From positions 1 through 64,000 of the forward strand of contig JBEBJA010000090.1 in NCBI GenBank assembly GCA_040080145.1: DNA of 64,000 bases. Direction: 5' to 3'. The stretch is from JANXVY01 sp040080145 (GTDB lineage: Bacteria; Pseudomonadota; Alphaproteobacteria; Rhizobiales; Hyphomicrobiaceae). Both the position numbers and the translations under genes were made by a program. Every line of letters starts with the position of its first letter. Position 1 is the stretch's first letter. Below the pieces are notes generated by a model. That model had not been told where the DNA came from and did not search any database. It saw only the letters and a list, made by a program, of their open reading frames with translations. Positions 29,681-38,766 of this stretch are shown piece after piece.

Positions 29681-31150
29681 ATGCTGAAGTCCAATCCGGC
29701 GGTGAGCGCTGGTGTCAGTCCCGTAGATCGGGAGACCATCGTGACCGATCTGTGCATTTTGGGCGCGGGTCCGGGGGGGCTTGCGCTGGCTGCCAGTGCA
29801 GCGGCGTATGGGCAGAACGTCATTTTGATCGAGAAGCACAAGATGGGCGGGACTTCGCTCAATTATGGGTCAATGCCTGTTACTGCCTTGCTTGGATCTG
29901 CCGACCGGGCGCATGCGTTCAGAAGCGCCGGGCCATTTGGGATTGCGCCATTCGAGCCGAGCGTCGACCGGGCCGCGGTGCAGGCGCAAATTTCTGAGAT
30001 CATGGAACAGAGCGCGCCGAACGCTTCGGTGGAGCGGATGACTGGGCTGGGCGTGCGGGTTATCCAAGCCGCTGGACGCTTTATCGACGCGAAGACGGTG
30101 GTTGCGGGTGAGCACAAAATCACCGCGCGGCGTTTTGTGGTCGCAACCGGTTCGTCGCCGGTGATGCCGGCAATTCCGGGGTTGGCGAATATCGCGTACC
30201 ACACGACGGATACGATCCTGACTGCGCGCGGCGCAGTCGATCACCTCATCATTTTGGGCGGGGGAGCGACGGGCGTTGAATACGCGCAGGCCTACCGGCG
30301 GTTGGGGTCGCGGGTGACGGTCATTGAGCGGGCCATGGTTTTGCAGCGGTTCGACTCCGAGCTTGCATCGGTGGTTAAAGCGCGATTGGCGGCCGAGGGT
30401 GTCGTGATCCTTGAGCAAGGCACGCTTGCGAAGGTTGAGGGTGCGGCCGAGCGGATGCGGTTTGATGTTGTGGTCGAGGGTAAGCGTTCGAAAATCGAGG
30501 GGTCGCATCTGTTGCTGACGTGCGGCCGGCAGCCCGTGATGACCGATATCGGGCTGGAGGCGGCGAAAATTGCCGTCACGGAGCACGGCATCACAGTCAA
30601 CAAATTCCTGCGGACGAGCAACCGGCGTGTGTTTGCGCTGGGCGATGTAACCGGACTGCCGTATTCAACACAGCGGGCGGAATATCATGCCCGGCTGCTC
30701 GTCAGTACGCTGTTGTTCAGGTCCCCCAAGCCGGTCAATCCGCGGCTTATTCCGTCCTCGATGCATACCGATCCTGAGCTGGCGGCTGTTGGACTATCGG
30801 AAGCTGACGCACGCAGAGCCTATTCGTCAATCCAAGTGTTCCGCTGGCCGTTGCGAGAGAACGCGCGGGCTCTGGCAAACCGGATGCCTACGGGCCATAT
30901 CAAGGTGATCGCAGATCGCACCGGCAAAATAATCGGTGCGGGGATCGTCTCCCGATCAGCGAGTGAACTTATTGGAGTTTGGGCGCTGGCGATTTCCAAA
31001 AACCTTTCTTTGGACGACATGAGCGAAGTCATTATGCCGTTCCCATCCGTCGGGGACATCAGCGTGAAAGTTTCATCGCAGCGGTCGGCTGGGGCGGTTG
31101 GAAATGCACTCAGCCGCCGGTGGGTCAAATTTCTCACCAAACTAGGATAG
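29681..31150 (+). CDS. Dihydrolipoamide dehydrogenase-like FAD oxidoreductase without redox disulfide
   Basis: 489 residues from the ATG at 29681 (AGGGAG upstream). FAD motif CILGAGPGGLALA, NAD motif IILGGGATGVEYA and the second FAD motif FALGDVTGLP are intact. The active-site C-x4-C of the family is S-x4-S: Ser59 and Ser64 in GGTSLNYGSMP. The C-terminal H-P-T-x-x-E catalytic pair is also absent (MPFPSVGDI). It therefore cannot do thiol-disulfide exchange and may act as a simple NAD(P)H dehydrogenase, perhaps with the TVP38 protein upstream. Confidence 0.87.
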   Translation: MLKSNPAVSAGVSPVDRETIVTDLCILGAGPGGLALAASAAAYGQNVILIEKHKMGGTSLNYGSMPVTALLGSADRAHAFRSAGPFGIAPFEPSVDRAAVQAQISEIMEQSAPNASVERMTGLGVRVIQAAGRFIDAKTVVAGEHKITARRFVVATGSSPVMPAIPGLANIAYHTTDTILTARGAVDHLIILGGGATGVEYAQAYRRLGSRVTVIERAMVLQRFDSELASVVKARLAAEGVVILEQGTLAKVEGAAERMRFDVVVEGKRSKIEGSHLLLTCGRQPVMTDIGLEAAKIAVTEHGITVNKFLRTSNRRVFALGDVTGLPYSTQRAEYHARLLVSTLLFRSPKPVNPRLIPSSMHTDPELAAVGLSEADARRAYSSIQVFRWPLRENARALANRMPTGHIKVIADRTGKIIGAGIVSRSASELIGVWALAISKNLSLDDMSEVIMPFPSVGDISVKVSSQRSAGAVGNALSRRWVKFLTKLG

Positions 31151-31186
31151 TATGGTTGCAGGATTTCGAGACAAGGTTGAAGCAGG

Positions 31187-32794
31187 GTGACGCACGAAGC
31201 GGACAATGACGGTAAGCGCCGGGCGGGCGAGCGTCCGTCGCCGCTGTTTGATCCGCAAGCGGTGCAGTATGCGCTGAAGTCGGCATCTGCCGGTGCGTCG
31301 TCCTTTGGGTGGCTTTCCGCAAGAGTGCCTGCGTTCTTGTTTGCTCTTCCGATGCGCCTGCTGCTGCTGACCGCTGTTTTTGTCATGACTGCAGAATTGG
31401 CGATCTTCGTGCCGACGCTTGCGACGTTCCGGCAGACGTGGCTGGAAGAGCGTTTGACCGCAGCACAACTGGCCGCGCTTGCTGCTGAAGGGTATCCCGG
31501 CGGAACTGTGCCGTCATCGCTGCGGGCAGAGTTGCTGCGGACGGCCCAGGTGAAGGCGGTGGCGTCGCGGCATCACGGCCAGCGGCGGCTCGTGTTGCCG
31601 GTCGACAACGATATGAAGATTGACCAGCATTACGATCTCCGGCAGTCGCCGTCGGGTTTTGTATCCAATCTGATCGCGCAGGTGCGCTTGTATGGAGACA
31701 CGCTCGGGGAGCTGTTTGCGCGCGAGGGCCGCACGATCCGCGTGCTGGGCAAGATTGGCGACGACCCCGACGACCTCATCGAGATAGTGATGCCGGAGGC
31801 ACCGCTCAAGGCTGCGATGTGGGCGCAAAGCCGCAATGTGTTCTGGCTGTCATTGATGATTTCGCTGATGTCGGCCGGGCTTGTTTATCTGTCACTGTAT
31901 TATCTCGTCGTGCGGCCGATCCTGCGGTTGTCGCGCAATATGCAGTCGTTCAGCCAGAACCCTGAGGATGCCGGAAGGATTATCGTACCGTCGGCGCGTT
32001 GGGACGAGGTGGGCACTGCAGAGCGGGAGCTTGAGCAGATGCAGCGGCAGTTGTCGCAGTTGCTTGCTCAGAAGTCGCGCTTGGCGCAGTTAGGGCTGGC
32101 CGTCAGCAAGATCAATCATGATTTGCGCAATATGCTGTCGTCGGCGCAGGTTATTTCGGACCGGCTCACGTCGCTGCCAGATCCGACGGTGCAGCGGTTC
32201 GCGCCGAAGATCATTGCGTCGCTCGATCGTGCGATCAACTTTTGCAACGACACGCTGCGCTATGGCAAAACTGAGGAAAACCAGCCGCGCCGCGAATTGA
32301 TTTTGCTTCATCCGCTGGTCGAGGAGGTCGGCGACGGCCTGGGTTTGCCGCGCGAGGGGGCAATCGACTGGGTGCTTGAATTTGACGATAAGCTCCGGAT
32401 TGATGCGGACCCGGAGCCGCTGTATCGCATCATCTCCAATCTCGTGCGCAATGCGGTGCAGGCGCTCGAAAGCCAAGCCGAGACCGATTTGGGTCAGGGC
32501 GGTTCGGGTCAGGGCACCGGGAAGCGCAAAGCTGGCGTCATCAAAGTGAAGGCGTGGCGTGAGAACCGGCGGGTTGTTGTCGATGTTTCCGATACCGGGC
32601 CAGGTGTGCCGCCGCGGGCGCGCGCCAATCTGTTTCAAGCGTTTCAGAGTTCCAACCGCAAGGGAGGGTCCGGTCTGGGGCTTGCCATTTCAGCGGAACT
32701 TGCGACGGCCCATGGCGGATCGTTGCGGCTGTTAGACACCGCGAAGGGGGCCGCCTTCAGGCTCGAAATTCCTGATCGGGCGCTCGGGCATTGA
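31187..32794 (+). CDS. Sensor histidine kinase (orphan)
   Basis: 535 residues. A first membrane helix at about 45-70, a periplasmic domain, a second helix at about 220-240 (SLMISLMSAGLVYLSLYYLV), HAMP, then a divergent H-box with His311 in SKINHDLRNML. The ATPase part has NLVRNAVQAL, DTGPGVPP and GSGLGLA. GTG start with GCAGG upstream. No response regulator is adjacent; the next feature is the tRNA. The signal it senses is unknown. Confidence 0.9.
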   Translation: MTHEADNDGKRRAGERPSPLFDPQAVQYALKSASAGASSFGWLSARVPAFLFALPMRLLLLTAVFVMTAELAIFVPTLATFRQTWLEERLTAAQLAALAAEGYPGGTVPSSLRAELLRTAQVKAVASRHHGQRRLVLPVDNDMKIDQHYDLRQSPSGFVSNLIAQVRLYGDTLGELFAREGRTIRVLGKIGDDPDDLIEIVMPEAPLKAAMWAQSRNVFWLSLMISLMSAGLVYLSLYYLVVRPILRLSRNMQSFSQNPEDAGRIIVPSARWDEVGTAERELEQMQRQLSQLLAQKSRLAQLGLAVSKINHDLRNMLSSAQVISDRLTSLPDPTVQRFAPKIIASLDRAINFCNDTLRYGKTEENQPRRELILLHPLVEEVGDGLGLPREGAIDWVLEFDDKLRIDADPEPLYRIISNLVRNAVQALESQAETDLGQGGSGQGTGKRKAGVIKVKAWRENRRVVVDVSDTGPGVPPRARANLFQAFQSSNRKGGSGLGLAISAELATAHGGSLRLLDTAKGAAFRLEIPDRALGH

Positions 32795-32895
32795 TGATAA
32801 AATCCGGATTTGGGAGAGTATGTGCGGCGCAATGGCGTGATGCATGTTCGCTCTTGCGTTGGCGCGAATGACTGGTTAGTACTGCCACCTCGCGT

Positions 32896-32972
32896 GCACC
32901 CGTAGCTCAGCTGGATAGAGCATCAGACTACGAATCTGAGGGTCAGGAGTTCGAATCTCTTCGGGTGCGCCA
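32896..32972 (+). tRNA. tRNA-Arg (anticodon ACG)
   Basis: A full cloverleaf of 77 bases including encoded CCA. Acceptor GCACCCG/CGGGTGC, D-arm GCTC/GAGC, anticodon stem TCAGA/TCTGA around loop CTACGAA (anticodon ACG), T-loop TTCGAAT. The part from the anticodon stem onward (32,925-32,976) is repeated at 43,744, so this gene is the attachment site of the integrated element on its right. The gene itself remains complete. Confidence 0.97.
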
Positions 32973-32976
32973 ATCT
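32925..32976 (+). repeat. attL: 52-bp direct repeat inside tRNA-Arg
   Basis: Identical over 52 bases to 43,744-43,795. It begins in the anticodon stem and runs four bases past the CCA end. This is the usual crossover segment for tRNA-targeting tyrosine integrases. Confidence 0.93.
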
Positions 32977-33057
32977 CTTTCCCCAATGAATACAGGCTAT
33001 ATAGAGCGAAATTGCTCGCCTGTTTGGGTGTGATACTCCGACCACAGACACGTCGAA

Positions 33058-33076
33058 ATGCTACCGCGATGCTACG
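33058..33076. other. Left-end arm-type integrase sites (ATGCTAC x2)
   Basis: ATGCTACCG at 33,058 and ATGCTACG at 33,069, spaced 11 bp. The same pair with the same spacing occurs at the other end (43,609 and 43,620). Presence only at both termini fits recombinase arm binding. Confidence 0.55.
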
Positions 33077-33185
33077 CGGGCCTCGTTGAGTCGATGCAAC
33101 TTATCCACCGGGCCGCTTTCGGGGCGGCTTGTTCGACTCGTGAGCGCGTGTGACCGTCCGCTGACTGAACACGTTGGAGGGTGGC

Positions 33186-33737
33186 ATGGCGGCGATGGCG
33201 CAAATGCTTGTGTATGCATTTCTCGTTGGGGTGTTGGCGTGCATATACCCCTTTCCGCCGTTTCGCACACGGGGGCGGGCTGCTCTTTTCGCGGTGGGAT
33301 CGTTCATAGCTATTGCGGTTGTCGCGCCAAAGGTGGAGCTACCACCGGTAGCGCGGCCGCAAGCGGCAGTATCACCACCGGTGGCGGCTACAGCACCGAC
33401 CGGATGGCAAGCGACTGTGGAAAAGGGGCCCGGAACTGCGACGCTTAAGCCGCCCGTGAAAACGTACACACCGCAGCAGCTTACTCGAATGGTGCGAGGC
33501 GGACGCTACCCGCCACAAGGGGCTGCGCAAGCGCGAGAAGAAACCTATGACTTCGTGAAGTGTCTTGTCGCGCTCCGGGTTATTCGGAACGCAATAAGCG
33601 CAGAATATCCGTATACAACCGTGACTGACACCGATGGCATCCACGTTGAAAAGGTTTGGGTCAATGACGCCGCCATGACGCTTTCATGCGTCGCTTCAAC
33701 TCGAAAGCTGGTGATCACCACAGCCCCATACCTCTGA
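33186..33737 (+). CDS. Small membrane protein of the element, unknown
   Basis: 183 residues from an ATG with GGAGGG upstream. Two N-terminal hydrophobic helices (about 4-22 and 33-50) flank a short basic loop (FRTRGRAALF). A Pro/Ala-rich linker follows, then a domain at about 95-183 with two cysteines (FVKCLVALRV and MTLSCVASTR). No family recognised. The topology suggests an anchored protein with its C-terminal domain on one side of the membrane. Confidence 0.6.
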   Translation: MAAMAQMLVYAFLVGVLACIYPFPPFRTRGRAALFAVGSFIAIAVVAPKVELPPVARPQAAVSPPVAATAPTGWQATVEKGPGTATLKPPVKTYTPQQLTRMVRGGRYPPQGAAQAREETYDFVKCLVALRVIRNAISAEYPYTTVTDTDGIHVEKVWVNDAAMTLSCVASTRKLVITTAPYL

Positions 33738-33890
33738 GCACTATTCGGCGGGAGTCTATGCAACGCTTAACGCATTGGATTTGTTCATCAAATCATGAGA
33801 TTATGGGTGTACCTCAAAAGGCGAAGCCGCCCGCCCCGGCAAGGGCGAAGCGGCTTCTGTGCGAACCCCGAATATCAGTCGGAGCCCACC

Positions 33891-35093
33891 ATGAAGTCCA
33901 CGAATACGGGCGTTTCTTGCGCCCTGCAAGGCTATGCGCCTGCGCCGGTTGTCCCTGAAATCGAAAGCCGAACCGCAACCCGTTCGACCGCTTTGACAAT
34001 TTCACTCTCAACTTTATTTTCAGCCGAAGCGCTCGCTTTCGTTGGGGCTGTGGCCGCCATTGCGGCTTCCGGCGCGGCAAACGTAATAATGGCACACGAT
34101 ATGGGTTCGGCCCACTCGCCCTGGCTAGCCTCAATTCTGTCGGGCGCAGCACTCGCGGCAACACTCTTGGCGGCGTCTTTGCCGGCGTGCGCCGTGGTGG
34201 CTGTTCGCCGATGGCAGGTCGTCCGAGCGCTCGCTTGCGTCGCGCTTTGGGTGTCTGCCGTCAGCTTTTCCGTTGTTGCCGCTATCGGCGCGGCAAGTAC
34301 CGGGCGGGCCGATCTGACCGGTGCGCGGGCTGCGGATGCCAATGCTTATGCTCGCGACCATGTTGAGCGGACGCGGCTCGTCGACGAACTGGCGGGAAGC
34401 GCTCATGCGCGCTCGGTAGCGGAGCTGCAGCCGCTTATTGAACAGCGGCGCGCTGGGCTACGTGGCGAAGTCTGCGGCCCGGATGCCAGCAAGCCTGCCG
34501 CACGGCTCTGCGGCGAGATCGCGGGATTGATGGCGGAAGCCGCACGCTCGGAAGATCGCGGCCGGTTAGTTGCCGCCATCGCCGCAGTGGACGCAAGGCT
34601 TGGCGGTTCGGCACCGAAAGCCCCTGATCCGCAGTCCGCTGCTCTCGCAACTTACGCCAAAGCGCTCGGATTGTCGGTAACGCCCGATCAAGTGGCACCG
34701 TGGTTGAGCCTCGGGACGGCACTGTTCCTTGAATTAGCCGCCGCGCTGGGCTTGCTTGCCGCTGGCGCTGGGCAAGGTCGCCCGTTGGCGAGAAAGCAGG
34801 GTGCTCCCGCGCTCTTGCCGGATGTTTTGCCGGTTGCGTGTGAAGCCGTCGAAAACGCGCCCGAACGCCTGAAGAAACAGGCCCCGGACAGTCCGGCGGC
34901 AATGAAGGCGCGGGCGGAGATCGTCAACCTCGTTCGGGCATCAGATGAGCCGGTCAAGGCTACCGTTCGCGGGCTTGCCGCCATGATCGGATCAAGCCCG
35001 GCCACGACGCATGTTGCGTTGGCAACTCTGATCGGGTCCGGGGTAATCGAGCGCGCCGGTAACGCTTTGGTGTTGGCGGACGCCGCCGCTTAA
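33891..35093 (+). CDS. Membrane protein with C-terminal winged-helix-like domain
   Basis: 400 residues from the ATG at 33891 (GGAG six bases upstream). Three close membrane helices at about 45-68, 79-106 and 112-136, a helical soluble segment at 137-268 holding a cysteine pair (Cys195, Cys207), a fourth helix at 270-292, then a tail whose last 60 residues (from MKARAEIVNLVRASDEPV) look like a winged helix: TVRGLAAMIGSSPATTHVAL then a beta hairpin. No exact family is recognised. It may be a membrane-tethered regulator of the element. Confidence 0.65.
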   Translation: MKSTNTGVSCALQGYAPAPVVPEIESRTATRSTALTISLSTLFSAEALAFVGAVAAIAASGAANVIMAHDMGSAHSPWLASILSGAALAATLLAASLPACAVVAVRRWQVVRALACVALWVSAVSFSVVAAIGAASTGRADLTGARAADANAYARDHVERTRLVDELAGSAHARSVAELQPLIEQRRAGLRGEVCGPDASKPAARLCGEIAGLMAEAARSEDRGRLVAAIAAVDARLGGSAPKAPDPQSAALATYAKALGLSVTPDQVAPWLSLGTALFLELAAALGLLAAGAGQGRPLARKQGAPALLPDVLPVACEAVENAPERLKKQAPDSPAAMKARAEIVNLVRASDEPVKATVRGLAAMIGSSPATTHVALATLIGSGVIERAGNALVLADAAA

Positions 35094-35123
35094 TTAAGTC
35101 TCTGCTTTTCTTTTTAGTTTTTG

Positions 35124-35152
35124 GGTCGGGTCATAAATGGCCCGGCCTTTGT
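35124..35152 (+). terminator. Rho-independent terminator
   Basis: A nine-pair stem (35,124-35,132 with 35,139-35,147, two G-U pairs), loop ATAAAT, followed by a T-rich tail. It ends the transcript of the membrane/winged-helix gene. Confidence 0.7.
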
Positions 35153-35276
35153 GTTATCTTTTGTCGTTTATGCAACATAGGTTTTCCCGCGCACGCATTT
35201 GTAATTGGTGCCGCTTGACGCGCACGGCGGCTTTTCGCCTTAGTGTACATTGTTGGACAACACAATGGAGCGCCCA

Positions 35277-35486
35277 ATGAATACCCCTCTAGAGGCACCG
35301 CGTTTCAAAGTTCTTAGCCGTGTGCCGGATGTATGCCGCGAATTGGGATTTCCCCGAAGCACTCTTTACCTTCTCATTTCGCGGGGGGATTTTCCCCGAC
35401 CGATAAAACTAGGTGCCGGGCGGCTTGTTGGATGGCGCTCCGAAGACTTGGAGACGTGGCTGGCTTCACGCCAAGTGGCGGCATGA
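35277..35486 (+). CDS. AlpA-family helix-turn-helix regulator
   Basis: 69 residues, start ATG at 35277 with GGAG upstream. The MerR-like HTH is clear: VCRELGFPRSTLYLLISRGD, then FPRPIKLGAGRLVGWRSEDL. AlpA proteins act as transcription activators or excision factors in P4-like elements and satellites. It precedes the replication gene. Confidence 0.88.
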   Translation: MNTPLEAPRFKVLSRVPDVCRELGFPRSTLYLLISRGDFPRPIKLGAGRLVGWRSEDLETWLASRQVAA

Positions 35487-35500
35487 GTTCATAAAAATCA

Positions 35501-35536
35501 ACCCCGGCTGCGTGTCTAGCGCGACCGGGGTCTCTT
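35501..35536 (+). terminator. Possible terminator or attenuator before the replication gene
   Basis: ACCCCGG at 35,501 pairs with CCGGGGT at 35,525, followed by CTCTTT. The 17-base loop is long, so termination may be partial and may limit read-through from AlpA into the primase gene. Confidence 0.5.
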
Positions 35537-35604
35537 TAATCTCAGGTAGTTCGACTGCGCACCCGCCAAGGCTTACGTCGAACCAAAGAATAGGAAATCT
35601 TGCT

Positions 35605-37815
35605 ATGACTATTGATACACAAAACCCAAGCGGTTCACAACCCGTTTCTGCTCTTATTGCGCCTCCACTTTGCGGTGCACTCGAAATGGCCGCCCTTGGT
35701 TTTTATGTCTTCCCGTTGCGGCCGGGAACGAAAGACGGTTTCTATTCCAAAGCCTCGTGGAAAGCCGTCGCCACGAAATACCCGGTTGAGATTAAGAAAC
35801 TCGCCGCGCGGTATCGCAATTGCAATTGGGGTATGCGTTGCGTTGGGCACCTCGTTTTAGACGTTGACGTGGCGGACGGCAAATTAGGCGAAGAGACGCT
35901 TTTGCGCGTGGACCTGGACCACGCTTTGCCGCCGACGCGCGAACACCGCAGCGCCCGAGGCGGCAAGCACATCATTTTCAAGTTGCCCGATGGCGTCGAA
36001 GTGACGAACCGGGACGCACCGCTTGGCGGCGACATCAACGTGCGCGGTGCCGGCGGGTACGTCGTTTGCCCCGGCTCCACGTTCGAAGGCAAGCCGTACA
36101 GCGTGGACGTGGCCGCGACCGTGGCCATGGCACCCGCAAGCCTCATTGAGTTGCTTCGCGCCCCCACCGCCGTGAAGGGCGCGACCGTCGCAGCCGAACA
36201 CCAGGACCACCCCGCCGACATCGCGAGATCGATCGATTGGCTTCAACACCGCCCGGTTGCCGTGAAGGGCGAGCGCGGGACGTGCGTCTACAAGGCCGCC
36301 GCCCGGTTGCGCGACTGGGGCTTAACCCAAGACACCGCGCACGAACTGATTGCGGACCACTATGGCGAGCGGATGGAGCCGCCATGCGGGTTTGACGATT
36401 GCGCCCACGAAGTCGGAAGCGCGTTCAAGAACGCACAGAACACGGCGGGCGCTCGCAGCGTCGCCGCCGACTTTGAAGACATGAGCGAACTTGCCGCCGA
36501 CATCAAATCCGAACACAAAGCGGACGCCCCCGAACGTGTCGCCTCGGGCGGGGCTATCGTGTGGCCAAGAGTTTCGAGACGTAAGAGAAGGTCGGGTGAG
36601 GAAGTTGTGACCGTCGTTCCAAAAGCAACCGAAAACATCCGTGAGCATCTGAAACACACCGGCACAGACGTTTGGTATGATGAGTTCGCAGGGCGCGACT
36701 GCATCACATCCCCCGCTTTCGGGCTCAACGGTGAAATGACAGACCACGCCATGAGAGAGGTGCGGCTGCATGCATTCGACATGGGTCTACATACACCCAA
36801 AGCCCACTATGAAGACGTTGTTTTGCGAGAGGCGCACAATAACAAGCGCCACCCGGTGCGGGACTACCTGGACGGGCTGCAATGGGACGGCAAATCGCGC
36901 GCTGAACGGCTTTTTATCGACTACGCGGGCGCACCTGACACCCCGTTGAACCGTGCCGCCGGCGCACTGCTCTTGGTCGCCGCTGTGCGCCGCATCCGGC
37001 GGCCCGCCCAAAAATTCGACTACATGGTTGTGCTTGAGGGCGCGCAAGGTTCCGGCAAATCCACATTCGTGCAGATGCTCGCGAAGCATTGGGGTAACGA
37101 GAATTTCAGCCTCGAAATGGACGCCAAGCAAATTGTTGAAAACTTGCGCGGATCGTGGATCGTGGAAGTACCCGAGTTGAGCGGCCTAAAGTCTGCCAAG
37201 GGCCGCGAGCACATCAAGGCGCTTGTGACGCGCACGAAAGACGGCGCCCGCCAAGCCTACGCGCGCTTTGCCGAAACCGTGCCGCGCGAGTGGGTGTTGA
37301 TCGCCACAACGAACGACAAGCGGTATCTTACCGACCCCACCGGCAACCGCCGCTTTCTGCCAATCGAGGCCCCGCAAACAGATTTCCGGGCGCTGGGCCG
37401 CGACATTGATCAGCTATGGGCAGAGGCGTGCGTTTTGGAGCGCTCACACGGCATTCTTGATTTGCCCGACGACGTTAAGCCGGCGCTGCAAAAGCTGCTC
37501 ACCGCCCGAACGTCAACTAGCCGGGTGCGTGAAATCCTGGAGCCAATATACGGTGGAACGTCGCCGGGTTGGGTGGAAGTAAAAACGCTAGACCTGTGCC
37601 TAGGCTCTGAATTGTACCAAAAGCACCACGACCGCGTGAACGACGCAATGACCGCGTTGGGTTTCACGAAGCACAATCCGCGTCGGTCGGGCAAAAGGCG
37701 TCCTTGGACGTGGGAGCGGGGCGAAAACGGTCCCGAGCTAGACGCGAGTGGCCAGCCGAAGCTCTCACCCGTCGCCCCCGGTCTTTCGGCTGACGTTCAC
37801 TTCTTGCACCGATAG
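35605..37815 (+). CDS. Primase-polymerase / VapE-type helicase replication protein
   Basis: 736 residues from the ATG at 35605 (AGGA upstream). The N-terminal half is an archaeo-eukaryotic primase-polymerase: DVD at 86-88 (HLVLDVDVADG) and the SARGGKHIIFK motif near 115-125. The C-terminal half is a VapE/D5-like superfamily 3 ATPase: Walker A in GAQGSGKST at about 480-490, Walker B-like SWIVEVPEL, and RVWVLIATTND-type sensor region (EWVLIATTNDKRYL). Such fusions start and unwind replication of satellites and plasmids. A repeat-rich candidate origin follows directly. Confidence 0.88.
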   Translation: MTIDTQNPSGSQPVSALIAPPLCGALEMAALGFYVFPLRPGTKDGFYSKASWKAVATKYPVEIKKLAARYRNCNWGMRCVGHLVLDVDVADGKLGEETLLRVDLDHALPPTREHRSARGGKHIIFKLPDGVEVTNRDAPLGGDINVRGAGGYVVCPGSTFEGKPYSVDVAATVAMAPASLIELLRAPTAVKGATVAAEHQDHPADIARSIDWLQHRPVAVKGERGTCVYKAAARLRDWGLTQDTAHELIADHYGERMEPPCGFDDCAHEVGSAFKNAQNTAGARSVAADFEDMSELAADIKSEHKADAPERVASGGAIVWPRVSRRKRRSGEEVVTVVPKATENIREHLKHTGTDVWYDEFAGRDCITSPAFGLNGEMTDHAMREVRLHAFDMGLHTPKAHYEDVVLREAHNNKRHPVRDYLDGLQWDGKSRAERLFIDYAGAPDTPLNRAAGALLLVAAVRRIRRPAQKFDYMVVLEGAQGSGKSTFVQMLAKHWGNENFSLEMDAKQIVENLRGSWIVEVPELSGLKSAKGREHIKALVTRTKDGARQAYARFAETVPREWVLIATTNDKRYLTDPTGNRRFLPIEAPQTDFRALGRDIDQLWAEACVLERSHGILDLPDDVKPALQKLLTARTSTSRVREILEPIYGGTSPGWVEVKTLDLCLGSELYQKHHDRVNDAMTALGFTKHNPRRSGKRRPWTWERGENGPELDASGQPKLSPVAPGLSADVHFLHR

Positions 37816-37837
37816 GGCTTGGCACCCGGAATGTAAC

Positions 37838-38150
37838 GGATCGTTGGATCACGGCTGGATCATGGGCCGTGATCCAGTTCCGTACCGCCAAAACGCCAAC
37901 AAACACGGGCAATTGAGAGCCTCCGTTACAAGGTGGATCATTGGATCATTGAAATATAGGAAATTTATTTTTAGTAACAACGGCGTAGGTGTTTCAGTAA
38001 GTTTCGGGTTTGCGCCCTGCCGGATTAATTGGAACGCATTGAGTGCGCCGTTTTGGCGGTTTGCGCGATCCAGTGATCCAACGACGAAAAATTGCCGTGT
38101 TTGTTGGGATTTCCGGTAGCGGGCTGGATCGCGACTGGATCACTGGATCG
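37838..38150. repeat. TGGATC iteron-like cluster: candidate replication origin of the element
   Basis: Ten TGGATC hexamers in about 305 bp: forward at 37,845, 37,856, 37,934, 37,942, 38,125, 38,136 and 38,144; inverted at 37,871, 38,067 and 38,075. They occur in pairs spaced 8 or 11 bp. The middle is AT-rich (GAAATATAGGAAATTTATTTTTAG region at 37,951). The stretch is non-coding and directly behind the replication protein gene, as origins of satellite replicons often are. Confidence 0.6.
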
Positions 38151-38174
38151 TCCCGGTGTCTTGATGTAACATTG

Positions 38175-38438
38175 TTACGGTCGGGCCGACTCGTGAAGTG
38201 CTGGCGATGAGGCGCGGTCGCTGGTCAGCGCAGCAGCCTTTGCCTGCGCAGCAGCTTTCGCGCTGACCAGCGACCGCGTACGCCCTTCCGCCAAAAATTC
38301 GCGGATGGCGGGGCCTTCTTCGGTCTGGACGTACCAGAGGCACTTGCGCCCCGTTTTGTAAACCCGCAACTCAACGCCGTCGGCGATCATGTAGTACATA
38401 GTATCGCCGAACAGTTTTGACTTATACGACTTCCACAT
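38175..38438 (-). CDS. Small protein of the element, unknown
   Basis: 87 residues from the ATG at 38438 with GGGGAA upstream. N-terminal half is beta-rich (DTMYYMIADGVELRVYKTGR, then WYVQTEEGP); the C-terminal part is Ala-rich helix. No family recognised. Transcribed divergently from the tape measure gene. Confidence 0.55.
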   Translation of the reverse strand: MWKSYKSKLFGDTMYYMIADGVELRVYKTGRKCLWYVQTEEGPAIREFLAEGRTRSLVSAKAAAQAKAAALTSDRASSPALHESARP

Positions 38439-38671
38439 TTTTGTTTCCCCGATTGATCTGGTTGTTATCGGCGGATCAATCAGAACCAGGGCGCCGCTGA
38501 GATTTAATCTATATATCAAGCACCTAGTCTTTTCTAGGAGTTGCTGACCGTGTTTTTGTTTTCGTTTTTACTTTTTGTTTCGGTTTATACCGTCAGGCAC
38601 CGCTGTTTACCGTTTTCTCTATTGTTTACGCGCTCACCGTAGCTTTGCGGACACGATAGATAAATTCGTTG

Positions 38672-38717
38672 TTTCTAATCTGGTGACTACGCGGTTTCTA
38701 ATCTGGTTATTACGCGG
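38672..38717. repeat. Tandem 23-bp repeat upstream of the tape measure gene
   Basis: Two units (38,672-38,694 and 38,695-38,717) that differ only at two positions, sharing TTTCTAATCTGGT and TACGCGG. A third partial start follows. Placed 50 bp before the tape measure start, it may bind the activator of this gene. Confidence 0.6.
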
Positions 38718-38766
38718 TTTCTGGTACTCTGGCCGGCGGTTGAACCGGAAAGCAGGAGATTGGTTA

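Noticed and set aside
38575..38766. N-terminal extension of the tape measure frame by 64 codons
   Set aside because: No RBS, contains the 23-bp tandem repeat, and the internal ATG at 38,767 has a strong AGGAG.
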